Source of the DNA: Hyaloperonospora brassicae
Lineage: Eukaryota; Oomycota; Peronosporomycetes; Peronosporales; Peronosporaceae
Length of the DNA stretch: 64,000 bases
Direction of reading: 5' to 3'
NCBI GenBank assembly: GCA_947650285.1
Contig: CANTFL010001416.1
Span: 207,689-271,688 of the forward strand
Of the stretch, positions 54,301 through 64,000 are shown in pieces. The notes beneath the pieces are model-generated. The model made no database searches and was not told the DNA's origin. It saw only the letters and a list, made by a program, of their open reading frames with translations. The number at the start of each line of letters is the position of its first letter. The first letter of the stretch is position 1. The translations under genes were made by a program, and so were the position numbers.

Positions 54301-55540
54301 GACATGCCGGACTCGAGTGGACGGACAGCAGCTTTGTGTCACTCTTTATGATACTGTGGCGAGGACTGGATTGTGTCCAACAGAGATCGCATGTCAGCTC
54401 TGCAATGCAACCAAGCAGACGCGACATGCGCGGGCAGTTAGCACGAGTTGCAGAAGCGTTAATGCTCATCACAGTTTTGTATCAGGAGACGATGATGGCA
54501 AGCACGTGAGAGAAATCGTGCAGTTCGCTACCAAAGGCATAATGCTTTTGCATGCGACCGAAGAAGCGCGGAGTGGAGTGGTGCGCTCGATGACTATGGT
54601 GCAGCAGGTCATATCGTCTGTCGCGAATGGCAATTACTCCGTCTCAGTAAAAGACGCCGTAGCGACGCTTGGTCGGGCTTCCATCGAGTCCGTGCTCGCG
54701 CTAGCACGCACGCTCGAACTGAACGACGACCCGGCTGACGAAAGTCTAAAACAGCGCATAAAGACAAGTGTTTGTAGCTGTTTCAAGCTTGTGGTCGAGT
54801 GGCTCAGAGTGGATATCTGCAATGCTCCAGAGTTTTCGATGCAAGTTGTGGCAAACTATGCTGTCAGTTTTCCAACCAGTCTTCAGGATGACGCAGAGCG
54901 CTTCCACGCTGAGATTGTCGGAGCAGTTTTGGCTATGTTGGAGTCTGTTCCTGGTCATGGCGATGGCGATATTCCGAAGCAGCAACATACAGCTGCACGG
55001 GCAGAGCTTCTACGAGGTCTGCACAAAGTTGCAAAGAAGCTCATCGATGCGCGCCAACTTGCCATTGCGAACCGGTACATGGTGGCACTCGGTCCTCATC
55101 TCGTCGATATTGTAGGGGCAGCTAACGGGTATCCAGAGGCAGCTGCACAGCTTGCCGAGCTAGATGAAGCCGAAAACCTCCTTCGTGTACTAATGACGCA
55201 GTTGGACGACCAGCATGGCGCCGCATTTGTGCACATGCTCCTCCCGAGGCTTGCAGCAGTACTCAGCCATACGACACCATCCGGCGCCGACAATCCGAAT
55301 CCTGAACAAGTGCCCATCATCCTGTCGCGGCTGCTTTTGTGCTTTGCGCAGACCCACGCGATTGAGTTCAAGAAAGCAGTGGCGACCATGACCCCTTCGT
55401 TGCGCCGTATGCTGGAGTCCACCTTACGCCTTGCCGTGATACGCTCATCTCCGGGCGCAGCAGGGCTACGCATGCAATCGTCAGACCCACCGGTCAGTGG
55501 TTTTGCCGCAACGAAGCTGGACTTGAGTCGGTATGCCTAG
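48362..55540 (+). CDS. Giant HEAT-repeat protein, HEATR5/LAA1 type
   Basis: A single exon of 2,392 codons. The protein is helical repeats throughout. The N-terminal region ELVQSLIALQRLWKPALL, the CLLESIAHALAGASTRLVAF and YQNKAPEVRIAAAKLLQVI repeats, VFRLSQ-like linkers and the late block DLIALMPPLSRRVRHFAVEC follow the HEATR5 (animal), Laa1 (yeast) and SWEETIE (plant) plan of about 2,000-2,200 aa. Those proteins help AP-1 clathrin adaptors and trans-Golgi/endosome traffic. A Gly/Ser-rich insertion sits at about 248-285. The reading frame is odd between about 54,290 and 54,510, where another phase looks more protein-like. I chose the ATG at 48362 as the first in the long frame. Confidence 0.75.
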   Translation: MKRATRRLAAAVEAVRAGSGTAAEQQEHQNELVQSLIALQRLWKPALLTDTQPTKKRTSKSNAALFELLLTTLIVYSGSHVSGSGAGATGGGAGTMGVSLLSSSAHTSECVHRLLCDSLVRSFDFSMVQSINETLKAKSISLYVKVSLIMVVCRLPLHDSLPFLPDAVTLANRHFRAVDYYMKQCLLESIAHALAGASTRLVAFHAEALKIVNKSYQNKAPEVRIAAAKLLQVIAERTSVLITSVASGGAGGGLGGGSGSGNGVAGNSSGSAAGTSSGSSSVGSSALGVSLDAIMQIAAKGMEDGSPEARRANAVVVGVVLAKYASSSSRETESQTSGSDAHGANTVSSRSNDEDTGVKGSAEQETPSSSGSGAGKAKTGFKLHVPGMTTINLPSSLSRRKAATVNFSTIANVVLYFKDMVTSKFLSSNPTQSHGGILAAFSIALCSMFERLPPESIAEAQLREVMDATLAILDYPFALGDLTRARNAVGFVLRYGLNGCLTERQQEVLLGAYLRKLKDEAQALEPNHHKTLSTLVEMSHLFHSMGEASVTHALDASAVLQGLVCHEKQSVRFQAAVALASLVTAIPYRLKSVLTSCLHGLRVTAGYLMRGGSDIEYVKNSSSAEKSEDGPEEGSDMQGKAHLYAIQGRSVAIAHILRAIKIESSDGLSQTTMDDIYSISEELVESQFLNECVDSIWLTCTRAGWTLLGSLVSLNSEEWLKNNQEKLLNLWLKSSVLHSRESSLELLRIEAAVIALKSFLFNYQDPAADNNDDIYLLSNHVLHVYLTATQDTLSKPLKRRGQIARYRLIGWILDCFSMLPPVYSDSYIVLLDLIADFATAQALTSLRNSSLVPAKSTYLQSVLSLENNALDMVTLSRLERGDHPSPLYSRELNHILGLQQHENALTDTELEVQYLDTFWRLSAEKAATNDGETKVRCSPFTYVRLVDTSVILFGRLFHFIPEDLQLRCLQHYAGALADVRADCDVNVCSLLFAVITEAKRLRKSDASPNSSTLVATTCWPLQLQTMLCEMIASVHADVRRGAGEALGVLASLLGEDDCKGLIVELEKRLVVDKLPQGVGSTGFGSSADLDVSILSAGAAFSLACIKRACGFRVSIETGLIFRFATDCSQPLRTWILHSWGIILESVYSTGGDYEQFVSSTISLMEAQVQAGFVYSKVNKHALRWQISTKVALGRIINNVVAMLGPELDGSSDRLDEFYSFWMLLRQDGDARVELEFLRFLQQVVVFSPSRFQCGDLRYILRLTSDTALLHLAARSSVGAPQKSRRSVSSPPSGLTPSPTFGASVEPAEQNGLVNVEVYTNGWSRSILQNVGLSCIRTLVERDPTLIRRHNLFCLLFSALHVEYNELMWGNLPGLHGMWDVLSFAFADSMTMQRNSISVLQRTILALLDVEGRNHEGARPCLWALLCRSIAIGESGGIFAFANAKQRTMSPKETNPMPGDLTRPVTQVSGNDASSLVSAAVAAQVDTWRFTKASVGDLIALMPPLSRRVRHFAVECVLRVFELMTASPPLMAGMCHNKELHFDSVATRRYFLEVVSSRASLPVPAESNVRDFLCMYLDEFITLACQVTTTSAEGGELLMFQCVGLRLLNVLVKNFASARDPEVVTSDAYLLDPYRAQLSSAIRHALKQVKVEPTSPTSSMISDNGEDSYFYAPLFLEAHGIAGTCVSAHIVQDKVGLGRILKEVANRDYDHAHFIGDELTRTSLTLANLASVGELLTSCITETVGKKDVASAEREAVVSSPLVKAMMNGLSGTTEYLMKCWMDITYRYGAVMYSCAQWRQAAASSNAVTPSDESTLMAALHVPKPSTSAAATAPLAAVTIKQLREFYKQYWPKIANAMAISEVYMLTSGFSCRSQGVEMHKSLSVLLSSAILHINMSRRDRLEEEGNLSAVLRSIPLLLRVLVNELPKQSDSSSSTFPILLMAALDTLMLTSRRCSGHAQREALSAMFTSLSSENLAFARETCRTRVDGQQLCVTLYDTVARTGLCPTEIACQLCNATKQTRHARAVSTSCRSVNAHHSFVSGDDDGKHVREIVQFATKGIMLLHATEEARSGVVRSMTMVQQVISSVANGNYSVSVKDAVATLGRASIESVLALARTLELNDDPADESLKQRIKTSVCSCFKLVVEWLRVDICNAPEFSMQVVANYAVSFPTSLQDDAERFHAEIVGAVLAMLESVPGHGDGDIPKQQHTAARAELLRGLHKVAKKLIDARQLAIANRYMVALGPHLVDIVGAANGYPEAAAQLAELDEAENLLRVLMTQLDDQHGAAFVHMLLPRLAAVLSHTTPSGADNPNPEQVPIILSRLLLCFAQTHAIEFKKAVATMTPSLRRMLESTLRLAVIRSSPGAAGLRMQSSDPPVSGFAATKLDLSRYA

Positions 55541-58500
55541 CAGCCTTGACTGAAGTCGGTGCGCCTAGGATGTAAGCTCGATAGTAGTAGACGCACGTTG
55601 AATGCTCGTGAATGAGCGGAAGAATGGAAATAATGCACCACGAGATGTAAAAATGAAAAGGATGCGCCGATTATATCGAAAAAAGTGCACCTGCGATGTC
55701 AACTCGATGACCGAACATACACACACATGGGGTCGGTCAAGTACTTCCACTAATATCTTCTCCAATCACTCTCATATTTCATGTGTTAGGAACGTGCTCA
55801 TCACTACCCGTCGACACTCTTTCTAGAAAAAGGAATAGGTGGGTTGACGCTTCGAGCATGATCTACAGGTGCTGCATATCGTTTGATTGTAAAAGCGCAT
55901 AGCTTTTGTCTCCTTCACCCAGATCTTCCTAAATCGATGTTGTAGCAACGTGCAGCTGTCGTCGTAGCGGTATCGTGGATCTTACACGAGATGTGGTAGG
56001 GCAGTGCCATAATGGCGCGTAGCATGTTACAGAAACGAATGGGGGTAGCCTAAGACGACGAAGAGGCCAACAAGATTTCGAGGAGATAAGAAAGGGGAAA
56101 GCTGACGGAATATGTCGGTGCAGCTGCAGGTGGTCGCGCGTATGCTTGCGGACACATAAAGTGGATCGATTGCTATCAAAACACGCAACACTAATGTAAT
56201 ATATGGTTGTCACAAAAGAAGAAGCTGATGAGTGTGGTAGTGATGTTGGTGTTGATCTGGGCGTTGGAAACAGCGCCCGTTAAAGCGCAGGTAATTGTGC
56301 AGTTGAAGTTAAAATGGGCGTTGTTAAAGCAGTGCTTTTATTGTACGTAAAGATCCAGCGCGGCGTCTCAACACAACTTCCCAGCGCAACGTTACATTTA
56401 AGCAACTTCCGTTCTCGTGAGCGAGAGTACTTGCATGTCAGTTCGACGAGAATCATTGAGTAAGCAAGCAATGCGTCTTTCCTTTTGACGTTGTTTCGAG
56501 TGCTCACTCGGTTACTGGGTATGACAGTATGAATGCTGCGAAGATAGACGCAGTACTGCTATCTGCACGCGGAGAATCAAATGCACACAAGCGTAGCAGC
56601 CCGGTCTTCTCTATCTACATCGAACATGAAGAACAAGTACTGACATGTCATGGTACTACATTCATTACATGGCCACTCTACCTGCGAGGACATTCAACAA
56701 GCACTTCCGCATCGTAGGTCTGTAATTTGCAACGAAGACACTGACGTATCAACAACTTCTATGATGTAAAACGAAGTGACAAAAGACCAAGCCGGCTTCA
56801 CCAAATTGCCGGGAATGCTCTATCTTTCTAGTTTGCTGCACCACTTTCATGGACATCATCGTCAGTATCTGTGACTACCGAGGTGATCTCTAACATGTGT
56901 AGATTGGCTCGTATAGCTCCCATGAGTGATGCGTGTTTTCTCAATCAATTCGTGCATTAGTTTTGTTTTTTTATCTTGTGATGCTGGTCTTGTTTATTTC
57001 TTGTGATGCACTTTTTTTCCTTTTCGTTATTATCTGGTGCATGTTTTACATCCCCTGAAAAAGTTCCGTAGCAATTTGCGCTACTGAAAGTGGGATCATT
57101 GTACCTTCCCGGTGAATGGATGACTTGGATGAAGAAAGTCGAATGATACAGCACGTCGATGCTTTTATTTTGTCGCGCGCAAAGGTCGGAGACAATGGCG
57201 ATCCGAGCGTCGTTCAAGTCGCGAAGACGCACAACTATTTCATGCTTTTTGCAGCTCTAGAAGGACGGTGCACAACCTTATCGACGCAATTGGTCTAGAG
57301 ATACTGATAGCTAACTGACTTATCAACTACAATGTGGTCGATTGGAACAAATATTTTGATCGTAAAACTATCGAGTTCTCGATTGGCTCGAGCCGTTTGT
57401 AATACACAACTTCTCAACTTCTTGTCTAAAAGTAAACACACATCCAGTATGTCTAATTTTTTTATATCTGCTCCATATAGCCGAAATTCTATCACATGAA
57501 AAAATCGCTTGCCAAAGAATAATAGTGTGCCGAATGTTTTTTACGTTGGTCTCGATAGTGCATTTGATAAATCGGTGGTGAGTTGATTATTTCTGTTCTT
57601 CATAATGGTCGGAATGCGCTATGTTTTCCTGTATTTGTATACGAGGAATAAGCTCTCACTTACCCAGAATACGCTCTTCCGTCGTTTCGATACAGCAAGA
57701 ATACCATTAGTTTGCGTACATGAGTCAAACAAAGGCATCATATTGGCTTTGACTAGGTTTTACTTCGAGGCGTAACACCGGTCGATACATCATCGATCAA
57801 GGGCCTAGAGCCAAGTATGTGTATTGATGACCGTAATCATAGCAACATAATAATGAACATTTCCAGGTGCGTGCGTGAAAACAAAAACGACGGCATTCAT
57901 GCTGAATATACGTTGTCGCATGGACGTTCGAGAATCGTCATTAGGATGGCAAACTAGTAGCTAAAAGATTTAACCTGGAAGTGCGTCCCATGTGTCAATT
58001 TGAGTAGACTTGATGATCCTTGCAAAAGCCAAGTTATAATTGTTGAACACCAGCATCCTTGCCAAGATATTCCATCGTCGAAAAACTACTTGCTGACATT
58101 CAACATCATACAACACCCCCATATTATCGACACATAAATGTCGAAAGTAGTTCTTTTAAGCTTAGGCTTGTGCTGTTTATTGGTAATTTCGACGTCGGGT
58201 GACGCGCTAATCCACAAGTCATACACGCCTATCATACACACAAAGTCCGTTCGCGACGTTAATTTATCGTTTAATACTCTTCGTGTAGGCTAAGGGCTAG
58301 CACATAAGTGATAAATATGCACAGCGACCCTACTAGCTTGCTCGTCAAACAAGCGTCCAGCACTGACCAGTATCGGCAAAAGTCACTACCTAAAAGTTTC
58401 ATAATAATAACTTCGCAAAGTAAGCTGCCTTATAATGGATGCGCAGAAAAACGTCCCGAACATTAGCGTAGAGCTAGAATACATGGAACTGTCTGCCCTT

Positions 58501-61500
58501 TTATACGCACATCATCACGCCAATTGCCGCATACAATGGGATAGTCCCTCACGAATAGGCTCGTAGGCGGCCGCGGCACGCACAGTGCAATGTATAGAAT
58601 AACGAGAAGTAGAGAAAGAAATCCACAAATTATCTGACGACCCGCGTAAATATGATTGGTTGCAATTGTAGTAAATACTGCTCCTTTCTAGAAGATGGCC
58701 GGCTACTTCGGGATTAGATGCTTCCAGTTGTAGCCGCAAAATGTAGGACAATGGAACACGAAATATTGATCAGTTGGCTTAATAATTAAGTGACTGGATA
58801 AAGTGTATGTGTTTATCGAGTATAATTGATACGCTGGAAGTTAGCGGGAATAAGATGATGTTTCTTTCTTGTTTTTTGTACACTAAAATTTTGTATTAGC
58901 TTGTCTGAACCTCAAGGCTTGCACCTGGTACATATATGTGATAAAGCTTTCGTCCAAACGGGTGAGACAAGATGAAAAATGAAACTGAACTGCCTAATTC
59001 GACTTGTGCAAACATCACTTTATATGTCTTTGCACACTATTTGCCTGTTCGGCCAGCAAACAAGTGACATGTCGATGATAAATACATAAATTATCTTAGC
59101 CTGGTAAAAATGCTGAACACGATGAACTAAGAAAAAATGTGCATTGATCTGTTTAATTATCAATCACATAGTAACGGGCTTATCCCCTTATAGTATGTAT
59201 GAATGATATCGACTGCATATTTCACATCAGATAAATAATAGAATGATGGAATTACATAGTGACAATGGATGTACGTTATCATGGCCCAAAACGGTAGCGA
59301 ATGATCTCGGATGAAAAGAACGAGTTATAGAGACTAATTACCGCCGTAACGATAAATGAAATAACAAAGAATCGAGTTTTATCATATATTTGGGTATGTA
59401 CCTACTATTTGGATCTTGTTTCGATGCTGCGTCAATATTGGAGCATGATACACGAGCTTTAGTCACACGGGTCTAAGGACACAATCGATAAAATACGAGT
59501 TTTGAAGGGATTAAACGTATAAATATATTGACAGCGTAAGGAGCACACTAGTATAGGAAAGGCAGAGCGATACGTCTAATTGTAATGTAATTAGTTTGAA
59601 CATAGGTTTTTACTTATGCGCTTATGCCGGAGACATGCGTCTTCCTTCTATGGGAAGTTTTTGGGTGGTTCTCGACGCCCGCGAAATCGCGGTTTCTGTA
59701 AAATAGGTACCTGTTCTTTCGATCGGTTATCCATCGTTATCTGGATCGTTCACGAGTAACATATAATTTTAATTACACGCAGATACAAGTACTGGACAGC
59801 TAAGGTCGACAAAGCCAATAGGGCTGGCACGTGAGATTGAAATGATGGATTAAGAGTGCACGACAAGGCAAACTAAAGGAATAAGTGAGCGCGTTCACGA
59901 GTTGCAGGCGTACAAAATCAATCTATTCCGATTACAAAGCCGATTGAGATCGACAAAACATATCTCGAGACTAATATCATGGATTCATTATCGCTAGACG
60001 GATAAAGTGGTCGGAAATTGACTCATGTTCGACCGCTTTGTCAAAACTTCACGTGCGGAAATCGATTTATCCAAGTCTTAACTCCAAGCGAGATTGACAG
60101 ATCCCAAAATTCAGCACAAAGAGCTGAAGCCGGAGTAACCGACAAAAACATACAGTGAGCACAACGTTAAACAAGATTTACGGATAAGGGTACTTCCTCT
60201 GTAATTTGGCAACTCTGTGCGACATGGCAAGTTACTGGTCGCATCGGAAAGTTTATAATGACAATTCCATCTTATTATTACCAAATGTATACGTTGAAAT
60301 GCATTATCACAGGTTATAAGGGTAGCTCATCATTTTTTTGCAGATGCCCCGAGCGTCGTATTCGCTGCTATGTCATCAATCTATGAAGCCCTCGATTTAT
60401 CTCCAAATATGGCAGATTGTATGCTCCTCCGTCATGGCAGTTCGTTTATTAGTAGTGATATAAAAGCGAAATAAAACAGCTTAATAAGTAGCAACACAAC
60501 AATATCGCCGAACTGAGCCGACGAGTATGTCTCTTACTTCGCAACATAAGCACGATCTATTACTGCATGATAGTTTTTAAAATGCGAAGTGAATATATCA
60601 TATCCTGACTTCTCTATCTATGTTGCTACTGTAGGCCCACCAAATTCTTGCGACTTTGCATTAGTAATCGCCGCATTGTGCATTGTCAATCGTCGCATCG
60701 CACATTACTGGTCGCAACGTCGCTTATTATTGATATCTCTATCTTTCAAACTAGTTACAACGTCGCTTCTTTCGAGTCGCCTGCTTGCAGAGGCGCTACA
60801 TAGGTAACAACGTGGCATCCCTTCGTGGTTCGCTGCTTTTATTCTTTGTGACCCTCTTTAAATCTTCAATTCGGCATTGCACTTTGTCGGGAGACTGTCT
60901 GAGCTCAGCATCTTTTATATTTCACACTTCATATGGAATCACACCAAAGGTCGAGCGCTGACTCTTTGCGCTTTCACAGGCCACCAGGTGCATAATAAGC
61001 TCGTCTAGAAGAGTTACGTTGCCCTCAGCTAAGGGCTACCTACTTGCAACTCGACAAGTCTAATACGGTCTCTTCTACTCGAGATGGACATCCTGTGTAT
61101 CGGCGAGGTTTACACGGAGACGTCTTATAAGACACTGGAGGAGCAATAGTAAGGCTTTAACAGTGCCTTCTATTGGGAAAGAGTTTGTCACTTGTTAACT
61201 GGTTAACGCTCGCTCGTAGCGAGTGCCCACCCCGATCCGACATAACCTATTTGCACTTTCCGTAGAAAACGCTCCAAACTATACTTCTCAAGGTTCGACG
61301 GAAAGCATATTCAAGCCTGCGCAAGTCATCACCGTAAATGAAGAATCGTGTTTGAGGCTTTGGTAGTTCTCCTCTATATTGATCTGTATATATGTATATA
61401 TTGTAAGTCTCAATATTACGTATTTGTCGTCTTCTTTTCATTCTCCTGTAAACAATACAATTGAGGTATGAAAATTCCAGGTTTTGTATAATTCTATATT

Positions 61501-63160
61501 ATAATACATATATCGAGATGATTACACGGTCGTTACATCGTCCAAATTCTTGTATGAACTTTTCAATTACCAGTCCTTCAGCTTTACAGCTTCGAGCTTT
61601 AGTGTGATTGGTCTTCAGCAAAGTTTGTGCACAGAAACTTGGCGTTAGTGATAAAAGTCTTCAGTTAGCTTCATCCTTCTCTCTGTCGCTTTATTGTACT
61701 GCGCTGAGTAAGAGAATACGGCTTTGCCAATTTAGCCACATCACATTAGTCAAATGCCGATCGTGCGAGGGAAACATCTCTGGATTACTTGCCGACCAAG
61801 CAAGCATCATGTACTGTAGCATAGGAGGTTTGAATCTGAAAAAACTCAACACTTACCTGACCAGGATGAAGGATAGTGAAAGGAGAACGGAGATGCCTGA
61901 GCATGCTACGTAGCTATAAGCAAGTGATAGTTTTTGCATTGCATCAGCATTAGCAGACTAACTCTGGCAACAGTGTAAACAGATGACGCGGAACTTTACG
62001 TATGATCAAGTGCAGAGGAAGATAGATGGTTAACGTAACAATTAGAGTGATTGTAAATGGAAGTTTAATTGAGTTCATCAATCGTCAAATGTGATTCTGC
62101 CTTAGTCTTTGTCAAATATATTTGATTAAACAAAAAATAAGACCTTCCGCTCTTTACCATTGCGCCATCATAGTAACTACTAGACGCTTTGTTGCATATA
62201 AACACATGTTGACCAATCGGCAGTTTTAGCGAACACATCGATATATAGGTATATTCGAGAAAATTGTGCGCTAAGATAACATCTGCATTGACATTGTCTG
62301 ATGTCAATATTATTGTGTGGAATCGCATTGCTAGATTACGCTACTACATTTGTTCGCATCAGGGATGAATTGACATCAAAGAATGAGGCTGTTCGCGGCA
62401 CACAAGAACACGGGGAAAGCTGCGCTCTCCATAATTGGTATCTGGTGATAGCATGTGCAACATGTGGAGAAACTGAAAACTTGGCAGTGTAAAAGTAATT
62501 CACACTGTGCATAGTGGAGATCCCGATATGAGATCGTCAATGCAAGCGAGGCTGAACCTCATGCGCACAAATAATTTGCGGTAAGAGAAAGAGCATCTAC
62601 ATATTTGCCAGTGGTTGACACGAATATAAATGCGAGTAAAGTTGGAGACGAGCTGATAGCACTGTACTCGACTAGCGTCGAGAATATCGCAGCGAACGTC
62701 GTGAAACTTGAAATATCGATGAATTTGCATAACTCAGCATCTATATACAGCATAACCAAAGTGAGACAAGCAGGAGGGAGCATCAGATGAATTAGATAGT
62801 GTACCAGCCTTATGTGGATCAAGTGTCGACTAATTTACTTTATTTTTTCAATGGCGGATCGAGATGCTATTTGCCAACCGATCACATTTGCTGGAGAGCT
62901 CCAATAATCCACTAGCAAGTGTTTTAGTGCGTATGTAGTATACCTGCGCACTAAGAGACACGAAATGCAATGATTAATACCATGACAATGATGATACGAC
63001 GTGCAATAGATGCGTAAAAATGTGCAAAGAAACCTGAAAAATGAAGCATTGAATTGTGTGTGTTGCTTGAACCTCAAGTGTATGGATTGTTCTACTGGGT
63101 AATTTTTTGCTAGATTAATGACATGGACGATGGATCTTCCGTATTTGATATAGTGTGTCA
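55541..63160. other. Gene-desert AT-rich region
   Basis: About 7.6 kb without a supported gene. Base composition falls to clearly AT-rich from about 57 kb, and frames longer than about 90 codons are absent. The only faintly protein-like ORF is 57116-57298 (60 codons, ATG start), which has no motif. No tandem repeat, rRNA or tRNA was recognised by eye. The stretch is typical of old, decayed intergenic or transposon DNA. Confidence 0.6.
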
Positions 63161-63917
63161 AAAAGATTCTTACTTTGTGTGCACAGGATCCTAATCGGGC
63201 ACTTAATGCTTATGTGGTGGAGTGGCGATCGCTCAAATTATGAGTCGATCCCAACTCTCCACTGGCGCCCGGACGACCGACTAACGGAGGGGGTACTCCG
63301 ATCCCGTGTTCTTGATAGCTTTCCTCACCTTGTGTACCCGTCGGTAGGGCGGGTTGCACTCTTCCAGGTGGACTCGTCTCAAAAGAAAACTTGACCGTGT
63401 TGAGGATGGGGGTGTGATCGTGCGGAAATCTTCACGCGATCACGGGGTACTTGTGGGTACTGACTTGAGTAACCCTGATCTCAACGAAATCGCCTTGTCC
63501 ACTGTATGGTTGCTTGATCCGCGAGCCTTCTGACCACTTGAGCCGTCTCGCGATCTTGCGCCTTGCCTTTACTTGTCTTGCTGCGTCCGATCGCAGTTGA
63601 TGTTACTTGAGGGTTCTTGAATACACCTGGCCAAAACAATCCAGGTGTCACACTTGCGTAGACGTGTACCGTTACTCTTTGTTCGACGGGGGGCCAAAAA
63701 TCCAACCCGGAAGAGATAACGTGTGCCTTGTGAAGTAATTTGAACTCTGTTTAATGTTATCCAATCAATCCTAAAACCCTACCCCTATGCCTATCCGTAT
63801 GTCCTAACCAGATGCCACGCGTCGCCTTTCCAGGAAGATCGCCCCCCTCACATTTGTGTGGTCCACACCCAGTATATCAACCGTTGTGTCTTTCTTGTGG
63901 CCCACCCAAGATGTCCC
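63161..63917. mobile_element. Possible LTR-retrotransposon fragment (weak)
   Basis: Composition shifts abruptly from AT-rich to more balanced near 63,200. The plus strand carries CTCCACTGGCGCCCGGACG at about 63,256, where CA followed by TGGCGCC could be an LTR end plus a tRNA primer-binding site. The minus strand has a 74-codon frame (63705-63481). No coding domain of a transposon is present in the window, so the element, if real, continues beyond 64,000 or is a solo remnant. Confidence 0.3.
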
Positions 63918-64000
63918 CGCGATCCTACGAGCGGATCGCGATCCTACTAGCGGACCGCGATCTTACTGGCGGATCGTGATCCTAGCCGTGGATCGCGATC
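63918..64000. repeat. 19-bp tandem repeat with palindromic GATCGCGATC core
   Basis: Four full 19-bp copies start at 63918, 63937, 63956 and 63975, and a partial fifth runs to the window edge. The copies differ at several bases (cgcgatcctacgagcggat is the first). Across copy junctions the palindrome GATCGCGATC forms. The array continues beyond the window. Confidence 0.9.

Noticed and set aside
1..64000. CRISPR arrays, bacterial operons, rRNA or tRNA genes
   Set aside because: No regularly spaced direct repeats, Shine-Dalgarno-led operons or recognisable cloverleaf/rRNA sequence was seen by eye. A tRNA scan could still find one in the AT-rich flanks.

Overview
The window looks like nuclear DNA of a Peronosporales-type oomycete (Phytophthora or downy mildew group). 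The evidence is densely packed eukaryotic genes with short GT-AG introns (mostly 50-120 nt), very large single-exon genes, a receptor-like LRR/TKL-type kinase-fold protein with introns inside the LRR region, and AT-rich gene-poor flanks. I assigned it from gene content and style, not from a database match, and the species is not resolved. No virus, CRISPR, bacterial operon or rRNA is visible. Exon borders were built by hand from splice signals and conserved protein frames. Every multi-exon model listed keeps one open frame from ATG to stop.

Layout. 1-2.4 kb: AT-rich, no supported gene. 2.4-12.9 kb: PLP aminotransferase with an apparent N-terminal psq-type helix-turn-helix (-), mitochondrial-type AAA ATPase (+), ZIP4/SPO22 meiotic TPR protein (-), secreted MRH-domain protein (+). 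12.9-14.7 kb: an unidentified decayed gene. 14.7-32.6 kb: RING/coiled-coil E3 (-), RPL38 (+), two-RRM SR protein (-), mitochondrial polynucleotide phosphorylase (+), RNase P subunit RPP14 (+), TORC2 subunit RICTOR (-), mitochondrial L4 (+), an unknown coiled-coil protein (-), DNAJC21/JJJ1 (+). 34.3-48.2 kb: LRR receptor-like pseudokinase (+), a possible small membrane protein (-), ATP12 F1-ATPase assembly factor (-), RPB4 (+), DEAD-box-type helicase (+), archaeal-type phosphoglycerate mutase (-), one-RRM SR protein (-), a PH-domain relic (+), Golgi SNARE GOSR1 (-). 48.4-55.5 kb: one 2,392-codon HEAT-repeat protein of HEATR5/LAA1 type (+). 55.5-64 kb: gene-desert AT-rich DNA, ending in a more GC-rich block with a 19-bp palindromic tandem repeat that is probably transposon-derived.

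Most genes are housekeeping and do not form a pathway, but the layout is strikingly regular. Eight head-to-head pairs share short intergenic promoters (144-772 bp), and several neighbours end tail-to-tail with 69-200 bp between stop codons. Themes that recur are RNA processing and translation (RPL38, SR proteins, PNPase, RPP14, MRPL4, DNAJC21, RPB4, helicase), mitochondrial biogenesis (AAA ATPase, PNPase, MRPL4, ATP12) and Golgi/endosome traffic (GOSR1 next to HEATR5/LAA1). The least ordinary items are the HTH-aminotransferase fusion model, the receptor pseudokinase, a 663-nt intron in an SR-protein gene, a splice-donor preference for GT(A/G)CGT, and the decayed gene at 13.3-14.3 kb.
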